Origin: Candidatus Segatella intestinihominis
Lineage (GTDB): Bacteria; Bacteroidota; Bacteroidia; Bacteroidales; Bacteroidaceae
Assembly: GCA_900548535.1 (NCBI GenBank)
Contig: URLG01000067.1
Span: forward strand, 1 to 13,912
Reading direction: 5' to 3'
DNA length: 13,912 bases
Below the pieces are notes generated by a model. That model was not told where the DNA came from, did not search any database, and was given only the letters and a program-made list of their open reading frames with translations. Shown one piece after another: positions 1 to 7,396 of the stretch; position 1 is the first letter of the stretch, and every line of letters begins with the position of its first letter. The position numbers were made by a program, and so were the translations under genes.

Positions 1-443
1 ATGCCGACGGAACTCCAAAGCCAGACTTCGTGATGAACGACCCTTCTTACAGTGGTGTCATCCTCGTAGCAGGTAAGAACTTCGGTTCTGGTTCTTCTCG
101 TGAGCACGCTGCATGGGCTATCGCTGGTGCAGGTTTCCGTGTGGTAATCAGCTCTTTCTTCGCTGATATCCACAAGAACAACGAGTTGAACAACCTCGTT
201 TTGCCAGTTGTCGTTAGCGAGGGCTTCCTCAAGGAACTCTTCGAGAGCATCGACAAGGACCACAAGACAGAGGTGAAGGTAGACCTTCCTAACCAGACAG
301 TAACTAACCTTGCTACAGGCAAGAGCGAGCACTTCGACATCAATGCCTACAAAAAGCACTGCTTGGAGAATGGTCTTGATGACGTAGACTTCCTCGTACA
401 GAACCGTGACAAGGTAGAGGCTTGGGAAGCTAAGAATAAATAA
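1..443 (+). CDS. leuD: 3-isopropylmalate dehydratase small subunit, C-terminal part (5' end outside window)
   Basis: Small subunit of isopropylmalate isomerase. With LeuC it converts 2-isopropylmalate to 3-isopropylmalate in leucine synthesis, and the same enzyme can isomerise citramalate in the isoleucine branch. The open frame begins at position 3 and reads through the left edge: residues ADGTPKPDFVMNDPSYSGV precede GKNFGSGSSREHAAWA, the conserved LeuD swivel-domain segment near the active site. The GTG and ATG at 30-35 are therefore internal codons, and roughly the first third of the protein is missing. The C-terminal part is complete and ends EAWEAKNK before TAA at 441-443. The next gene starts 7 bases later, so the two are very likely co-transcribed. 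LeuC is expected just upstream, outside the window. Family assignment is sure. Confidence 0.95.
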   Translation, partial: ADGTPKPDFVMNDPSYSGVILVAGKNFGSGSSREHAAWAIAGAGFRVVISSFFADIHKNNELNNLVLPVVVSEGFLKELFESIDKDHKTEVKVDLPNQTVTNLATGKSEHFDINAYKKHCLENGLDDVDFLVQNRDKVEAWEAKNK

Positions 444-450
444 TAAGATT

Positions 451-2052
451 ATGAAGATTGGTGCAAAGAGAGAAAATTCTCGTATCAGGGAGATAGAGAT
501 CATGGACAGCACGCTGCGTGACGGCGAGCAGACCAATGGTGTTTCCTTCCTGCCTCACGAGAAGTTGATGATAGCAAGGATGCTGTTGCACGATATCAAT
601 GTGGACCGCATTGAGGTGGCATCGGCACGAGTTTCGGAAGGCGAAAAGGATGCTGTCGCTCGAATTTGCCGTTATGCCAAGACCATAGGCAAGCTGGACA
701 GCGTGGAGGTGCTCGGCTTCGTTGACAAGAACAAGAGTGTGGACTGGATAGCCGAATGCGGTGGTCATGTCATCAACCTGCTTGCCAAGGGAAGCTACAA
801 GCACTGCACCCAGCAACTCAAAATGAGCCCAGAGGAGCATCTCGCCCATATCAAGCAGACCATCGACTATGCCCTGGAGAAAGGTTTCACCGTGAATCTC
901 TATTTGGAGGATTGGTCGAGCGGTATGCGCGACTCACGTGATTATCTCTTCGGGATGATGGACGAGTTGGTAAAATTGCCTATCAAGCGATTCCTCTTGC
1001 CTGATACCCTCGGTATCTTGAACCCATTGGAGTGCGTGGAGTATATGCGACTGATGGTGCGCCGTTATCCCAACAGCCATTTCGATTTCCATGCCCACAA
1101 TGACTACGACCTGGCGGTGAGCAACTCACTGGCAGCCGTACTGAGTGGAGCCAAGGGACTGCACGTGACCGTGAATGGCCTGGGTGAGCGTTGTGGCAAT
1201 GCACCTTTGGCCAGTGTGCAGGTTATCCTGAAGGATATGTTTCATGCCAAGACCAATATCAAGGAGGATCGTCTGAACGATGTCTCCCATTTGGTGGAGG
1301 GGTATAGCGGTATTGCCGTGGCTCCTAACACCCCTGTGGTAGGCGACAATGTCTTCACGCAGGTGGCTGGTGTGCATGCTGATGGCGACAATAAGGACAA
1401 GTTGTATTGCAATGACTTGGTGCCTGAGCGTTTTGGCCGTCATCGTGAGTATGCGCTGGGCAAGAACTCAGGTAAGGCTAACATCATACAGAATCTGAAT
1501 GAGCTGGGCTTGGAACTCACAGCCGAACAAACCAAGGCGGTAACCAAGCGCATCACCGAACTGGGCGATCGCAAGGAGCTTGTTACCCAAGACGACCTGC
1601 CATACATCGTGAGCGATGTGCTGAAGCATGGTGCGCCAGAGGATAAGGTGAAGTTGGTAAGCTATATGGTGTCCACCTCTTACGGCTTGAAACCTATCGC
1701 CAGCGTCAAGGTGGAGATAGATGGCAAGGAATATGAGGACCAGAGCACGGGTGACGGTCAGTATGATGCCTTCGTCAAGGCATTGCGCAACATCTATAAG
1801 TCGAAGCTAGGCAAAACCTTCCCGCTCCTTGATAACTATCAGGTCAGCATTCCACCGGGCGGACGTACAGATGCCCTTGTCCAGACCGTTATCACATGGC
1901 GAGAAGGCGACCGCATCTGGCGCACACGCGGACTCGATGCCGACCAGACCGAGGCTGCTATCAAGGCTACGCTCAAGATGATTAATATGTATGAGGCTGA
2001 TGAGAGTGATGAACAACCAGCATCGCCTCGCAATCTTGACATGGAAGACTAG
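451..2052 (+). CDS. cimA: (R)-citramalate synthase-type member of the isopropylmalate synthase family
   Basis: A 533-residue DRE-TIM metallolyase that condenses acetyl-CoA with an alpha-keto acid. Visible motifs are STLRDGEQ (20-27, catalytic R23 and D24), the metal-binding HAHND (214-218) and NGLGERCGN (242-250), then a C-terminal regulatory LeuA-type domain (about 400-512, with GDGQYDAF and IPPGGRTDAL). From memory of the Leptospira citramalate synthase, the pyruvate-selecting residues Leu81, Leu104, Tyr144, Glu146, Thr179, His302 and Tyr312 correspond, with an offset of seven, to L88, L111, Y151, E153, T186, H309 and Y319. All are conserved. Long stretches (VLGFVDKNKSVDWI, YLEDWSSGMRDS, ERFGRHREYALGK) are also typical of that branch. 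Its place between leuD and leuB fits an operon where LeuCD and LeuB finish 2-ketobutyrate synthesis. A plain leuA annotation is the alternative; true substrate is inferred. Confidence 0.85.
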   Translation: MKIGAKRENSRIREIEIMDSTLRDGEQTNGVSFLPHEKLMIARMLLHDINVDRIEVASARVSEGEKDAVARICRYAKTIGKLDSVEVLGFVDKNKSVDWIAECGGHVINLLAKGSYKHCTQQLKMSPEEHLAHIKQTIDYALEKGFTVNLYLEDWSSGMRDSRDYLFGMMDELVKLPIKRFLLPDTLGILNPLECVEYMRLMVRRYPNSHFDFHAHNDYDLAVSNSLAAVLSGAKGLHVTVNGLGERCGNAPLASVQVILKDMFHAKTNIKEDRLNDVSHLVEGYSGIAVAPNTPVVGDNVFTQVAGVHADGDNKDKLYCNDLVPERFGRHREYALGKNSGKANIIQNLNELGLELTAEQTKAVTKRITELGDRKELVTQDDLPYIVSDVLKHGAPEDKVKLVSYMVSTSYGLKPIASVKVEIDGKEYEDQSTGDGQYDAFVKALRNIYKSKLGKTFPLLDNYQVSIPPGGRTDALVQTVITWREGDRIWRTRGLDADQTEAAIKATLKMINMYEADESDEQPASPRNLDMED

Positions 2053-2105
2053 AATCTTCCTGCTCAGCAAACAAGAAATAATAAACAAATAACATTAATA
2101 CAAAG

Positions 2106-3167
2106 ATGAAATTAAACATTGCAGTTCTCGCCGGTGATGGTATCGGACCAGAGATCATGAAGCAGGGTGTAGCCGTTATGCAGGCTATCGCCGAGAAGTT
2201 CAATCACGAGTTTACCTACAGTGAGGCTATCTGTGGTGCTCACGCTATCGACGAGGTAGGTGACCCATTCCCAGAGGAGACCTTCAAGACCTGTATGAAG
2301 GCTGATGCAGTGCTCTTTGCAGCTGTAGGTGACCCACGTTTCGACAACAATCCTACTGCCAAGGTTCGTCCTGAGCAGGGCTTGCTCGCCATGCGTAAGA
2401 AGTTGGGCTTGTTTGCTAATGTTCGTCCTGTTGCCACATTCGATTGCTTGCTCCACAAGTCTCCATTGAAGGATGAACTTCTCAAGGGTGCCGACTTCGT
2501 GGTAATCCGCGAGTTGACTGGTGGTATGTACTTCGGTGAGAAGTATCAGGACAATGACAAGGCATACGATACAGATATCTACACACGTCCAGAGATAGAG
2601 CGCATCTTGAAAGTGGCTTTCGATTTCGCCATGAAGCGCAACAAGCACCTCACCGTGGTAGACAAGGCAAACGTTCTTGCATCTTCTCGTCTCTGGCGCC
2701 AGATTGCCAAGGAGATGGAGCCACAGTTCCCAGAGGTTAACGTAGACTATATGTTCATCGACAACGCTTCTATGCGTGTATTGACAGAGCCTACTTTCTT
2801 CGATGTCATCGTAACAGAGAATACCTTCGGTGATATCTTGACCGATGAGACTTCTTGCATCACAGGTTCTATGGGCTTGCAGCCATCTAGCTCACTCGGT
2901 GAGCACACACCATTGTTCGAGCCTGTACATGGTTCATGGCCTCAGGCAGCAGGCAAGAACCTCGCTAACCCAGTGGCTCAGATCCTCTCTGCCGCTATGC
3001 TCTTGGAGCACTTCGGCTTGAAGGAGGAGGGTGCTTTGATTCGCAAGGCTGTTGATGCTTCACTCGATGCTAACGTTCGCACTCCTGAGATTCAGGTTGA
3101 GGGTGGCGAGCAGTATGGTACTACTCAGGTAGGTGAGTGGATTGTCAACTACATCAAGAATGCATAA
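2106..3167 (+). CDS. leuB: 3-isopropylmalate dehydrogenase
   Basis: NAD-dependent oxidative decarboxylation of 3-isopropylmalate to 2-ketoisocaproate in the cytoplasm; the same enzyme class oxidises 3-methylmalate in the citramalate route. The 353-residue length is normal. Seen: N-terminal IAVLAGDGIGPEI (nucleotide-fold start), the substrate-binding arginines in LLAMRKKLGLFANVRP and VVIRELTGGMYFGE, VDKANVLASSRLWR, and the metal/NAD segment ENTFGDILTDETSCITGSMGLQPS with the catalytic aspartates, then FEPVHGSWPQAAGKNLANP. It follows the citramalate synthase gene by 53 bases with no promoter match between, so it is probably the last gene of the operon. A hairpin terminator starts 3 bases after its stop. 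The start ATG has an A-rich upstream region and no clear Shine-Dalgarno, as usual for this phylum. Confidence 0.97.
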   Translation: MKLNIAVLAGDGIGPEIMKQGVAVMQAIAEKFNHEFTYSEAICGAHAIDEVGDPFPEETFKTCMKADAVLFAAVGDPRFDNNPTAKVRPEQGLLAMRKKLGLFANVRPVATFDCLLHKSPLKDELLKGADFVVIRELTGGMYFGEKYQDNDKAYDTDIYTRPEIERILKVAFDFAMKRNKHLTVVDKANVLASSRLWRQIAKEMEPQFPEVNVDYMFIDNASMRVLTEPTFFDVIVTENTFGDILTDETSCITGSMGLQPSSSLGEHTPLFEPVHGSWPQAAGKNLANPVAQILSAAMLLEHFGLKEEGALIRKAVDASLDANVRTPEIQVEGGEQYGTTQVGEWIVNYIKNA

Positions 3168-3170
3168 AAT

Positions 3171-3214
3171 AAAAAAATCTCCAGTGCTTGTGAAAGTACA
3201 GGAGATTTTTTTTT
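3171..3214 (+). terminator. Intrinsic terminator of the leu operon
   Basis: The arms AAAAAATCTCC (3172-3182) and GGAGATTTTTT (3201-3211) pair fully around a loop that can add a few inner pairs, followed by more T residues. It begins immediately after the leuB stop and closes the operon. The A/T symmetry would let it act in both directions. Confidence 0.9.
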
Positions 3215-3306
3215 GTATTTATTTTTATCTGTGTTATTTTTTTTTGGTCAAAATCTCATAAATAATGTTCATTTTTGAGAAACTGAAATAACTTTTTCAG
3301 TTTTTT

Positions 3307-3338
3307 CTTGGTTTTTCGGATTACTCTTCGTACTTTTG
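3307..3338 (+). promoter_or_regulatory. Bacteroidetes-type promoter for the TPR gene
   Basis: The -7 element TACTTTTG (3331-3338) matches TAnnTTTG exactly, with TTG at 3308-3310 placed 20 bases upstream as the -33 element. Transcription should begin about 5 bases after the box, which falls on or next to the ATG at 3343, so the message may be leaderless. Confidence 0.75.
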
Positions 3339-3342
3339 CATC

Positions 3343-4065
3343 ATGAAAAGAAATATAATATTATATATATCAGCACTTTTGTTGGCTACTCCAGCCCATG
3401 CTCAATATCAGTCCGAAGGACTTGGCTCGCTCTCCAAGGAGCAGGGCAAAGCTCTGCGCGATTCACTTTCCCTTGCCACCGAAAAGCTGGCTTATTATCC
3501 TGATAGCATTGATCTAAGACTGAAGAAGGCGGCGTGGAATATCCAGTTGGAGCAGTGGGCGTATGCCAAGGACGACCTGGACAAGGTGTTGTTTCTCAAC
3601 AATACCAATATCGCAGGCCTCTTCTATCGTGCCTATGTCAATGAGCAGTTGCGTCGCTATAACTTTGCCCGTCTGGATTATCAGAATCTCTTGGTCTTGG
3701 TGCCAGGCAACTTCCAGGCGCAGCTAGGATTGGCACTTCTCAATCAGAAGGACAAGCATTATACCGAGGCTTACGATGGCATCAACAACTTGATAGAGCA
3801 ATATCCCGACAGTGCTACAGCCTTTGCTGCCCGTGGAGGTATGGAGCGAGAGAAAAACCAGTTGGAACTGGCTGAGTATGATTATGCCAAGGCGATGCAA
3901 CTGGATGCTCAGAATGCCGATTATGTGATCAATCATCTGGACCTCCTGATACTCTTGGACCGCAAGAATGAGGCTTACGATGACATAGAGCGATTGCAGA
4001 AAATGGGATTTAAGTCAGGTCAATTGCAGGACTTCTATGCCCGCCTTCGCAAAAAGAAGAAATAG
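3343..4065 (+). CDS. Secreted tetratricopeptide-repeat protein
   Basis: A 240-residue protein with a clear Sec signal peptide (MKRN, hydrophobic IILYISALLLA, cleavage likely after AHA at about residue 20), so it acts in the periplasm or on the envelope. The mature part is helical with TPR-like units in tandem from about 45 to 225, for example LRLKKAAWNIQLEQWAYAKDDLDKVLFLNN, AGLFYRAYVNEQLRRYNFARLDYQNLLVLVP and AFAARGGMEREKNQLELAEYDYAKAMQLD. TPRs mediate protein-protein contacts; no catalytic motif is visible, and the C-terminus is basic (RLRKKKK). It is first in a three-gene operon, with 23 bases to the metallophosphoesterase. The start is fixed by the signal peptide, although the promoter leaves almost no leader. 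The partner is unknown. Confidence 0.85.
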   Translation: MKRNIILYISALLLATPAHAQYQSEGLGSLSKEQGKALRDSLSLATEKLAYYPDSIDLRLKKAAWNIQLEQWAYAKDDLDKVLFLNNTNIAGLFYRAYVNEQLRRYNFARLDYQNLLVLVPGNFQAQLGLALLNQKDKHYTEAYDGINNLIEQYPDSATAFAARGGMEREKNQLELAEYDYAKAMQLDAQNADYVINHLDLLILLDRKNEAYDDIERLQKMGFKSGQLQDFYARLRKKKK

Positions 4066-4088
4066 GATTTAACTCAAAATACGGAATT

Positions 4089-4904
4089 ATGAAGAAACTT
4101 TTGTTGGACATTATTGCCGTGTGTTGCCTGGGACTATTGGCTGCATGCGATAGTGTCTTCGATGTGCATCCTTACGATGTGCATGTGGATGGCGACAAGA
4201 ATGTGAATGCTGCCAACATCAAGCGGATAGAGGCAGCTGTGAAGTCGAAAGATACCGTCCGCTTTGTGATGATTAGCGACACGCACCAGATGTATGATGA
4301 CTTGGAGAAAGCCGTGAAGCATATCAATGCCAAGGGCGAGAGCATCGACTTCGTGCTGCATTGCGGCGACCTCAGCGACTTTGGTGGCACCCGTGAGTTT
4401 CAGTGGACGCGCGACCGATTGCAGAAACTCAAGAAGCCATTTGTAGCATTGCTGGGCAATCACGACTGCTTGGGTACGGGCAACCAAGCTTATAAGGTGA
4501 TCTTTGGCGACCCTGACTTCAGCTTCATTGCAGGTAGGGTGAAGTTCTTGTGTCTCAATACCAATGCCATCGAGTTCGACTATTCTCGCCCTGTGCCTAA
4601 CTTCGACTTTATGGAGGAGCAGCGTACTGCCGATTCGTTGGATTTCGACCGAACCATCGTTTGTATGCATGCTATGCCGTTTAATGAGCAATTCAATAAC
4701 AATGTGGCTAAGGTGTTCAATTATTATTGCCATCAGATGCCAGGCTTGATGTGCTGCCTCTGTGGCCATGGTCATGCTACTAGGCAGGAGGACCTCTTTG
4801 AAGATGGCAACATCTATTATGAGATTTCCAATATTCCTAATCACGAATATTATATATTCACCATTACTCCTACAGGTTATAGCTATGAACTCGTCAAATT
4901 TTAA
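4089..4904 (+). CDS. Lipoprotein calcineurin-like metallophosphoesterase
   Basis: A 271-residue protein with a lipoprotein signal (hydrophobic IIAVCCLGLLAA, then lipobox LAAC with Cys20), so it is anchored in the periplasm or outer membrane. The calcineurin-like phosphoesterase motifs appear in order: SDTH (D64, H66), CGDLSD (D94), LGNHD (N124, H125), a late H194 in CMHAMP, and CGHGH (H227, H229). These residues bind the two-metal centre, so the enzyme should be active on a phosphate ester, but the substrate cannot be read from the sequence. It ends with SYELVKF, and its last 20 bases overlap the start of the next gene, which suggests translational coupling. It likely works with the TPR protein and the beta-strand protein in envelope metabolism. 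Confidence 0.9.
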   Translation: MKKLLLDIIAVCCLGLLAACDSVFDVHPYDVHVDGDKNVNAANIKRIEAAVKSKDTVRFVMISDTHQMYDDLEKAVKHINAKGESIDFVLHCGDLSDFGGTREFQWTRDRLQKLKKPFVALLGNHDCLGTGNQAYKVIFGDPDFSFIAGRVKFLCLNTNAIEFDYSRPVPNFDFMEEQRTADSLDFDRTIVCMHAMPFNEQFNNNVAKVFNYYCHQMPGLMCCLCGHGHATRQEDLFEDGNIYYEISNIPNHEYYIFTITPTGYSYELVKF

Positions 4905-5631
4905 ATATATATTGATGCTTTTAGTCTGTCTATGGTCAGGCAAGCAGCAATCAGCCGTGGCTTCTTCGCTTTTAGGTTCAGGCGATTTGAAAGTTTCTGG
5001 CGATTTGGAAGCAAAGAAGGATTCTGTGGTCCATGATACGTTGGTGCTGGATCAGAGCGGACATCTCTCGCCTTATGATCGTCGAGTGTTGAACTATCGC
5101 AAGCACTGGGAGGTGTTGATGCCTACCAATGGTGTGATCCAGGTGTGTGGCAATATGGGTATCGTTTCGATGGGTATAGGTTGGGCATACGGCAAGCGCC
5201 GTCAGTGGGAGACCCAGCTTCTTCTAGGCTATATTCCTAAGTTTGATTCGGATGATGAGAAATGGACCTTGACACTGAAGCAGAACTTTATCCCTTGGAA
5301 AAAGCCCATGGGCAAGGGATGGACGTTTGAGCCCCTGGAGTGCAGTCTCTACTTCAATACGGTGTTTGGTCATGACTTCTGGACCAAGCAACCCACCAAG
5401 TATGAGAGTGGCTATTATCCATTCTCCACTCGCATTCGTCCTAATCTGGCTTTCGGCGAGCGTTTCAAGTATGATATACCGCATAATAAGCGCAAGCGCA
5501 TCAAGAGCATCACGTTCTTCTATGAGTTGGGTACCAATGAGATTTATGCCCTCCGCTTCTTCCGCAATGGTAATGCCGGCTTTTGGGATGTCTTCGGACT
5601 CTCCCTTGGAGTCAAGGTGCAGTATCTATAA
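4885..5631 (+). CDS. Probable exported or outer-membrane beta-strand protein, function unknown
   Basis: A 248-residue protein that I do not recognise. I chose ATG 4885 (MNSSNFKYILMLLVCLWSG) because it gives a short polar start followed by a hydrophobic segment like a signal peptide. A longer reading from 4762 would overlap the metallophosphoesterase by 143 bases and add a sequence with no sense. ATG 4915 is a weaker alternative. The mature part is rich in Tyr, Trp, Phe and Gly in alternating patterns (VIQVCGNMGIVSMGIGWAYG, WETQLLLGYIP, WTLTLKQNFIPW, LYFNTVFGHDFW) and ends GLSLGVKVQYL. This suits a small outer-membrane beta-barrel or a lipid-binding beta sheet. It is third in the TPR / phosphoesterase operon. 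The coupling implies a shared envelope role; nothing more can be said. Confidence 0.75.
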   Translation: MNSSNFKYILMLLVCLWSGKQQSAVASSLLGSGDLKVSGDLEAKKDSVVHDTLVLDQSGHLSPYDRRVLNYRKHWEVLMPTNGVIQVCGNMGIVSMGIGWAYGKRRQWETQLLLGYIPKFDSDDEKWTLTLKQNFIPWKKPMGKGWTFEPLECSLYFNTVFGHDFWTKQPTKYESGYYPFSTRIRPNLAFGERFKYDIPHNKRKRIKSITFFYELGTNEIYALRFFRNGNAGFWDVFGLSLGVKVQYL

Positions 5632-5636
5632 TATCC

Positions 5637-5676
5637 AAAAAGGCAACTTCCCTGTTTGTGGAAGGTTGCCTTTTTT
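5637..5676. terminator. Bidirectional terminator between convergent genes
   Basis: AAAAAGGCAACTTCC pairs with GGAAGGTTGCCTTTTTT around CTGTTTGT with a single bulged base. The stem is GC-rich next to T or A runs on both sides. It lies in the 48-base gap between the end of the beta-strand protein gene (+) and the end of the aminotransferase gene (-), so it can end transcription from both. Confidence 0.9.
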
Positions 5677-5679
5677 CTG

Positions 5680-6882
5680 TTATAGTGGACATTTCTTGTT
5701 GAAGTTGTTGATGAGTTTGGCGACATACATGACATCTTCCTCCTTCATGCTCTCGTTGCAAGGCAGGCTGAGTTCTTCCTGGCAGATGCGTTCTGTGATG
5801 GGCAGAGAGAGATGCCCCAGCTGGTCTTGATAGCATTTCTGCTGATGGGGAGGAATGGGGTAGTGGACGAGGGTTTCTACGCCCATATTCTTCAGGTAGG
5901 CTTGCAACTGGTCTCTGCGGGGGGTGAGCAGTGGCAGGATGTGAATCACATTGTTCCCCATTATGCCTTTCGGAAAACATCTTGCTACGATGTCTCGGTC
6001 CAGATGTTTTCTATATAGCCCGAGCAATATGCCGCGTATACGGTTATGTATGTCTAGTTCTGCCAGTTTCACGTCTAGTATGGCTGCCTGTATTTCATCC
6101 ATCCTGGAGTTTCTGCCCGTATAGTCAAATACGTATTTCTTGCTACTGCCATAGTTGTGCAATGCCTCTATTACTTTGGCCAGCTCGTCATCGTCGGTGG
6201 TTACGGCTCCTGCGTCGCCCATTGCTCCCAGGTTCTTGCCAGGATAGAAACTATGGGCTGCGGCATTGCCTAAGCTACCTGTCTTCTTGTATCTTTTCCT
6301 CTCTAATTGCAGTTTTAGTATCTCCAGTTCGTTCATCCCTTCTGTGTTCATGCGCTGTATGTTGCTGGAGCAGCCATGTGCCTGTGCATTGTCCTCGAAG
6401 AGCAGCATGTTGTGCTTTTGGCAGATGTCTAGCATCCTCTGGTTGATGCTGCACATGCCATAGAGATGCACAGCCATGATGGCACGGGTGCGAGGGGTGA
6501 TGTGGCTTTCTATCTGGTCCGCGTCTATCTGGAGGTTTTCTGGCGTTGGCTCCACGAGGATAGGGGTGAGCCCCTGGCTGGTGATGGCGAGGATTGTGGC
6601 TATGAAGGTGTTGGCAGGCACGATGATCTCGTCGCCTTTGTGCAGTCTGCCCAGTATCATCTCACCTTGCAGGATGAGCTTGAGGGCGTCCAGTCCGCTA
6701 GCGCAGCTGATGCAGTGCTTGGTGCCGATGTAGTCTGCGTAATGCTCCTCAAATAGCTTGACGGCTGAGCCTTGCAGATACCATCCGCTCTTTGCTACTT
6801 TCTCGATGGCCTTCAGTATCTTTTCCTCGCCATAGCTCTCATTTATTTTCTTGAGATTTAAATATTTGATTACTTTTGTCAT
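5680..6882 (-). CDS. DegT/DnrJ/EryC1/StrS-family PLP-dependent sugar aminotransferase
   Basis: A 400-residue PLP enzyme of the family that aminates nucleotide-linked keto sugars, most like the dTDP-3-keto-6-deoxyhexose group (FdtB/QdtB-like) by its N-terminal layout (SGWYLQGSAVKLFEEHYADYIGTKHCISCASGLDALKLIL). Motifs: GDEIIVPANTFIAT (83-96), HLYGM (139-143), EDNAQAHG (163-170, PLP-ring Asp164), SFYPGKNLGA with the Schiff-base Lys216, GDAGAVTT (222-229) and GRNSRMDEIQAA (256-267). Residues 171-199 form an unusual charged insert between EDNAQAHG and KKTGSLG, where relatives usually have only a few residues. Such enzymes usually sit in O-antigen or capsule clusters, but no sugar-nucleotide genes flank this one. 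The exact sugar is unknown. Confidence 0.9.
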   Translation of the reverse strand: MTKVIKYLNLKKINESYGEEKILKAIEKVAKSGWYLQGSAVKLFEEHYADYIGTKHCISCASGLDALKLILQGEMILGRLHKGDEIIVPANTFIATILAITSQGLTPILVEPTPENLQIDADQIESHITPRTRAIMAVHLYGMCSINQRMLDICQKHNMLLFEDNAQAHGCSSNIQRMNTEGMNELEILKLQLERKRYKKTGSLGNAAAHSFYPGKNLGAMGDAGAVTTDDDELAKVIEALHNYGSSKKYVFDYTGRNSRMDEIQAAILDVKLAELDIHNRIRGILLGLYRKHLDRDIVARCFPKGIMGNNVIHILPLLTPRRDQLQAYLKNMGVETLVHYPIPPHQQKCYQDQLGHLSLPITERICQEELSLPCNESMKEEDVMYVAKLINNFNKKCPL

Positions 6883-6977
6883 GATTTCTGCCGTTACTTA
6901 TTTCATAGATAACGAGATAATGGACGGTTTATTGTTTGTGGATTGATAGAATAGGTGAACTGTGTATGCCAGATTAT

Positions 6978-7070
6978 AGAAAAGCAAAGAGCGGCTACCT
7001 TCGCAGGCGACCGCTCTACATTCAATAGGTATTAGTTTTCTTTAAGGTAAAAAGATTGTATTCAGGATAA
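6978..7070 (-). ncRNA. Candidate small RNA or terminated leader upstream of the aminotransferase gene
   Basis: The promoter at 7077-7108 would start a transcript near 7071. About 55 bases on comes a hairpin on the minus strand: AGAGCGG and CCGCTCT (7017-7011 with 6994-6988), then near-continuous pairing up to a GCGA tetraloop, followed by TTTGCTTTTCT. This resembles an intrinsic terminator and would give an RNA of about 90 bases. The aminotransferase ATG lies another 95 bases downstream, so the hairpin could instead be an attenuator in its leader. I do not recognise a named RNA family. Confidence 0.4.
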
Positions 7071-7076
7071 CGTGTG

Positions 7077-7108
7077 CAAAGGTACTAATTTTATTTTAAA
7101 TAAACGAA
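7077..7108 (-). promoter_or_regulatory. Bacteroidetes-type promoter upstream of the aminotransferase or small RNA
   Basis: On the minus strand TACCTTTG (7084-7077) matches TAnnTTTG exactly. TTCG lies 20 bases upstream in place of TTTG, so the -33 element is imperfect. It is the only good match upstream of the aminotransferase gene. Confidence 0.55.
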
Positions 7109-7210
7109 TAAAAGCGAAACAATTTTCTCGTTTTCTTCAATTTTGTGCAGGAACGGTCGCTGAAGTCGGCAAACGGGGAAGTGAAGCATATAAAAGAGGG
7201 GGATATCATA
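7109..7210. other. Intergenic stretch with no recognised feature
   Basis: Between the promoter near 7108 and the tRNA terminator I find no convincing gene, repeat or hairpin. It includes a GC-richer patch at about 7148-7185 in otherwise AT-rich DNA. The open frame that crosses it also crosses the tRNA gene and is not credible. Confidence 0.5.
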
Positions 7211-7211
7211 C

Positions 7212-7249
7212 AAAAAAAGAGAAGTTCAAATCAATGAACTTCTCTTTTT
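7212..7249 (-). terminator. Terminator after tRNA-Cys
   Basis: A perfect 15-bp stem: AAAAAGAGAAGTTCA (7214-7228) pairs with its complement at 7235-7249 around a 6-base loop. T runs follow on the minus strand. It begins 3 bases after the encoded CCA end of the tRNA. Confidence 0.9.
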
Positions 7250-7251
7250 GA

Positions 7252-7325
7252 TGGAGGTGTCTAGCGGAGTCGAACCGCTCTACACGGTTTTGCAGACCGT
7301 TACCTAACCGCTCGGTTAAGACACC
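7252..7325 (-). tRNA. tRNA-Cys (anticodon GCA)
   Basis: The minus strand folds as a cloverleaf of 74 bases. The acceptor GGTGTCT pairs with AGACACC. The anticodon stem ACGGT/ACCGT encloses CTGCAAA with anticodon GCA. The T arm is AGCGG-TTCGACT-CCGCT. The discriminator base is U, the known cysteine identity element, and the CCA end is encoded. It decodes UGC/UGU. It has its own promoter and terminator, so it is a single-gene transcription unit. Confidence 0.96.
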
Positions 7326-7364
7326 ATTTGCTCTATGAAAGCAATCATTTCTGAATTGCGAGTG

Positions 7365-7396
7365 CAAAGGTACAACAAATATTTTATTCCACCAAA
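7365..7396 (-). promoter_or_regulatory. Promoter of tRNA-Cys
   Basis: A full consensus match on the minus strand: TTTG (7396-7393), exactly 20 bases, then TACCTTTG (7372-7365). The predicted start near 7360 leaves a leader of about 35 bases before the tRNA. The -33 element lies inside the last codons of the 60-residue gene at 7384-7566. Confidence 0.85.

Noticed and set aside
30..35. GTG/ATG as the start of leuD
   Set aside because: The frame is open to the left edge and the residues before it match LeuD, so the gene is cut by the window rather than starting here.
4762..4884. Upstream start for the beta-strand protein gene
   Set aside because: It would overlap the phosphoesterase by 143 bases and add a sequence that removes the signal-peptide-like start at 4885.
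4134..4943. 269-codon open frame on the minus strand
   Set aside because: It lies wholly opposite the metallophosphoesterase gene, whose motifs are all intact; the antisense protein has no recognisable domain or start context.
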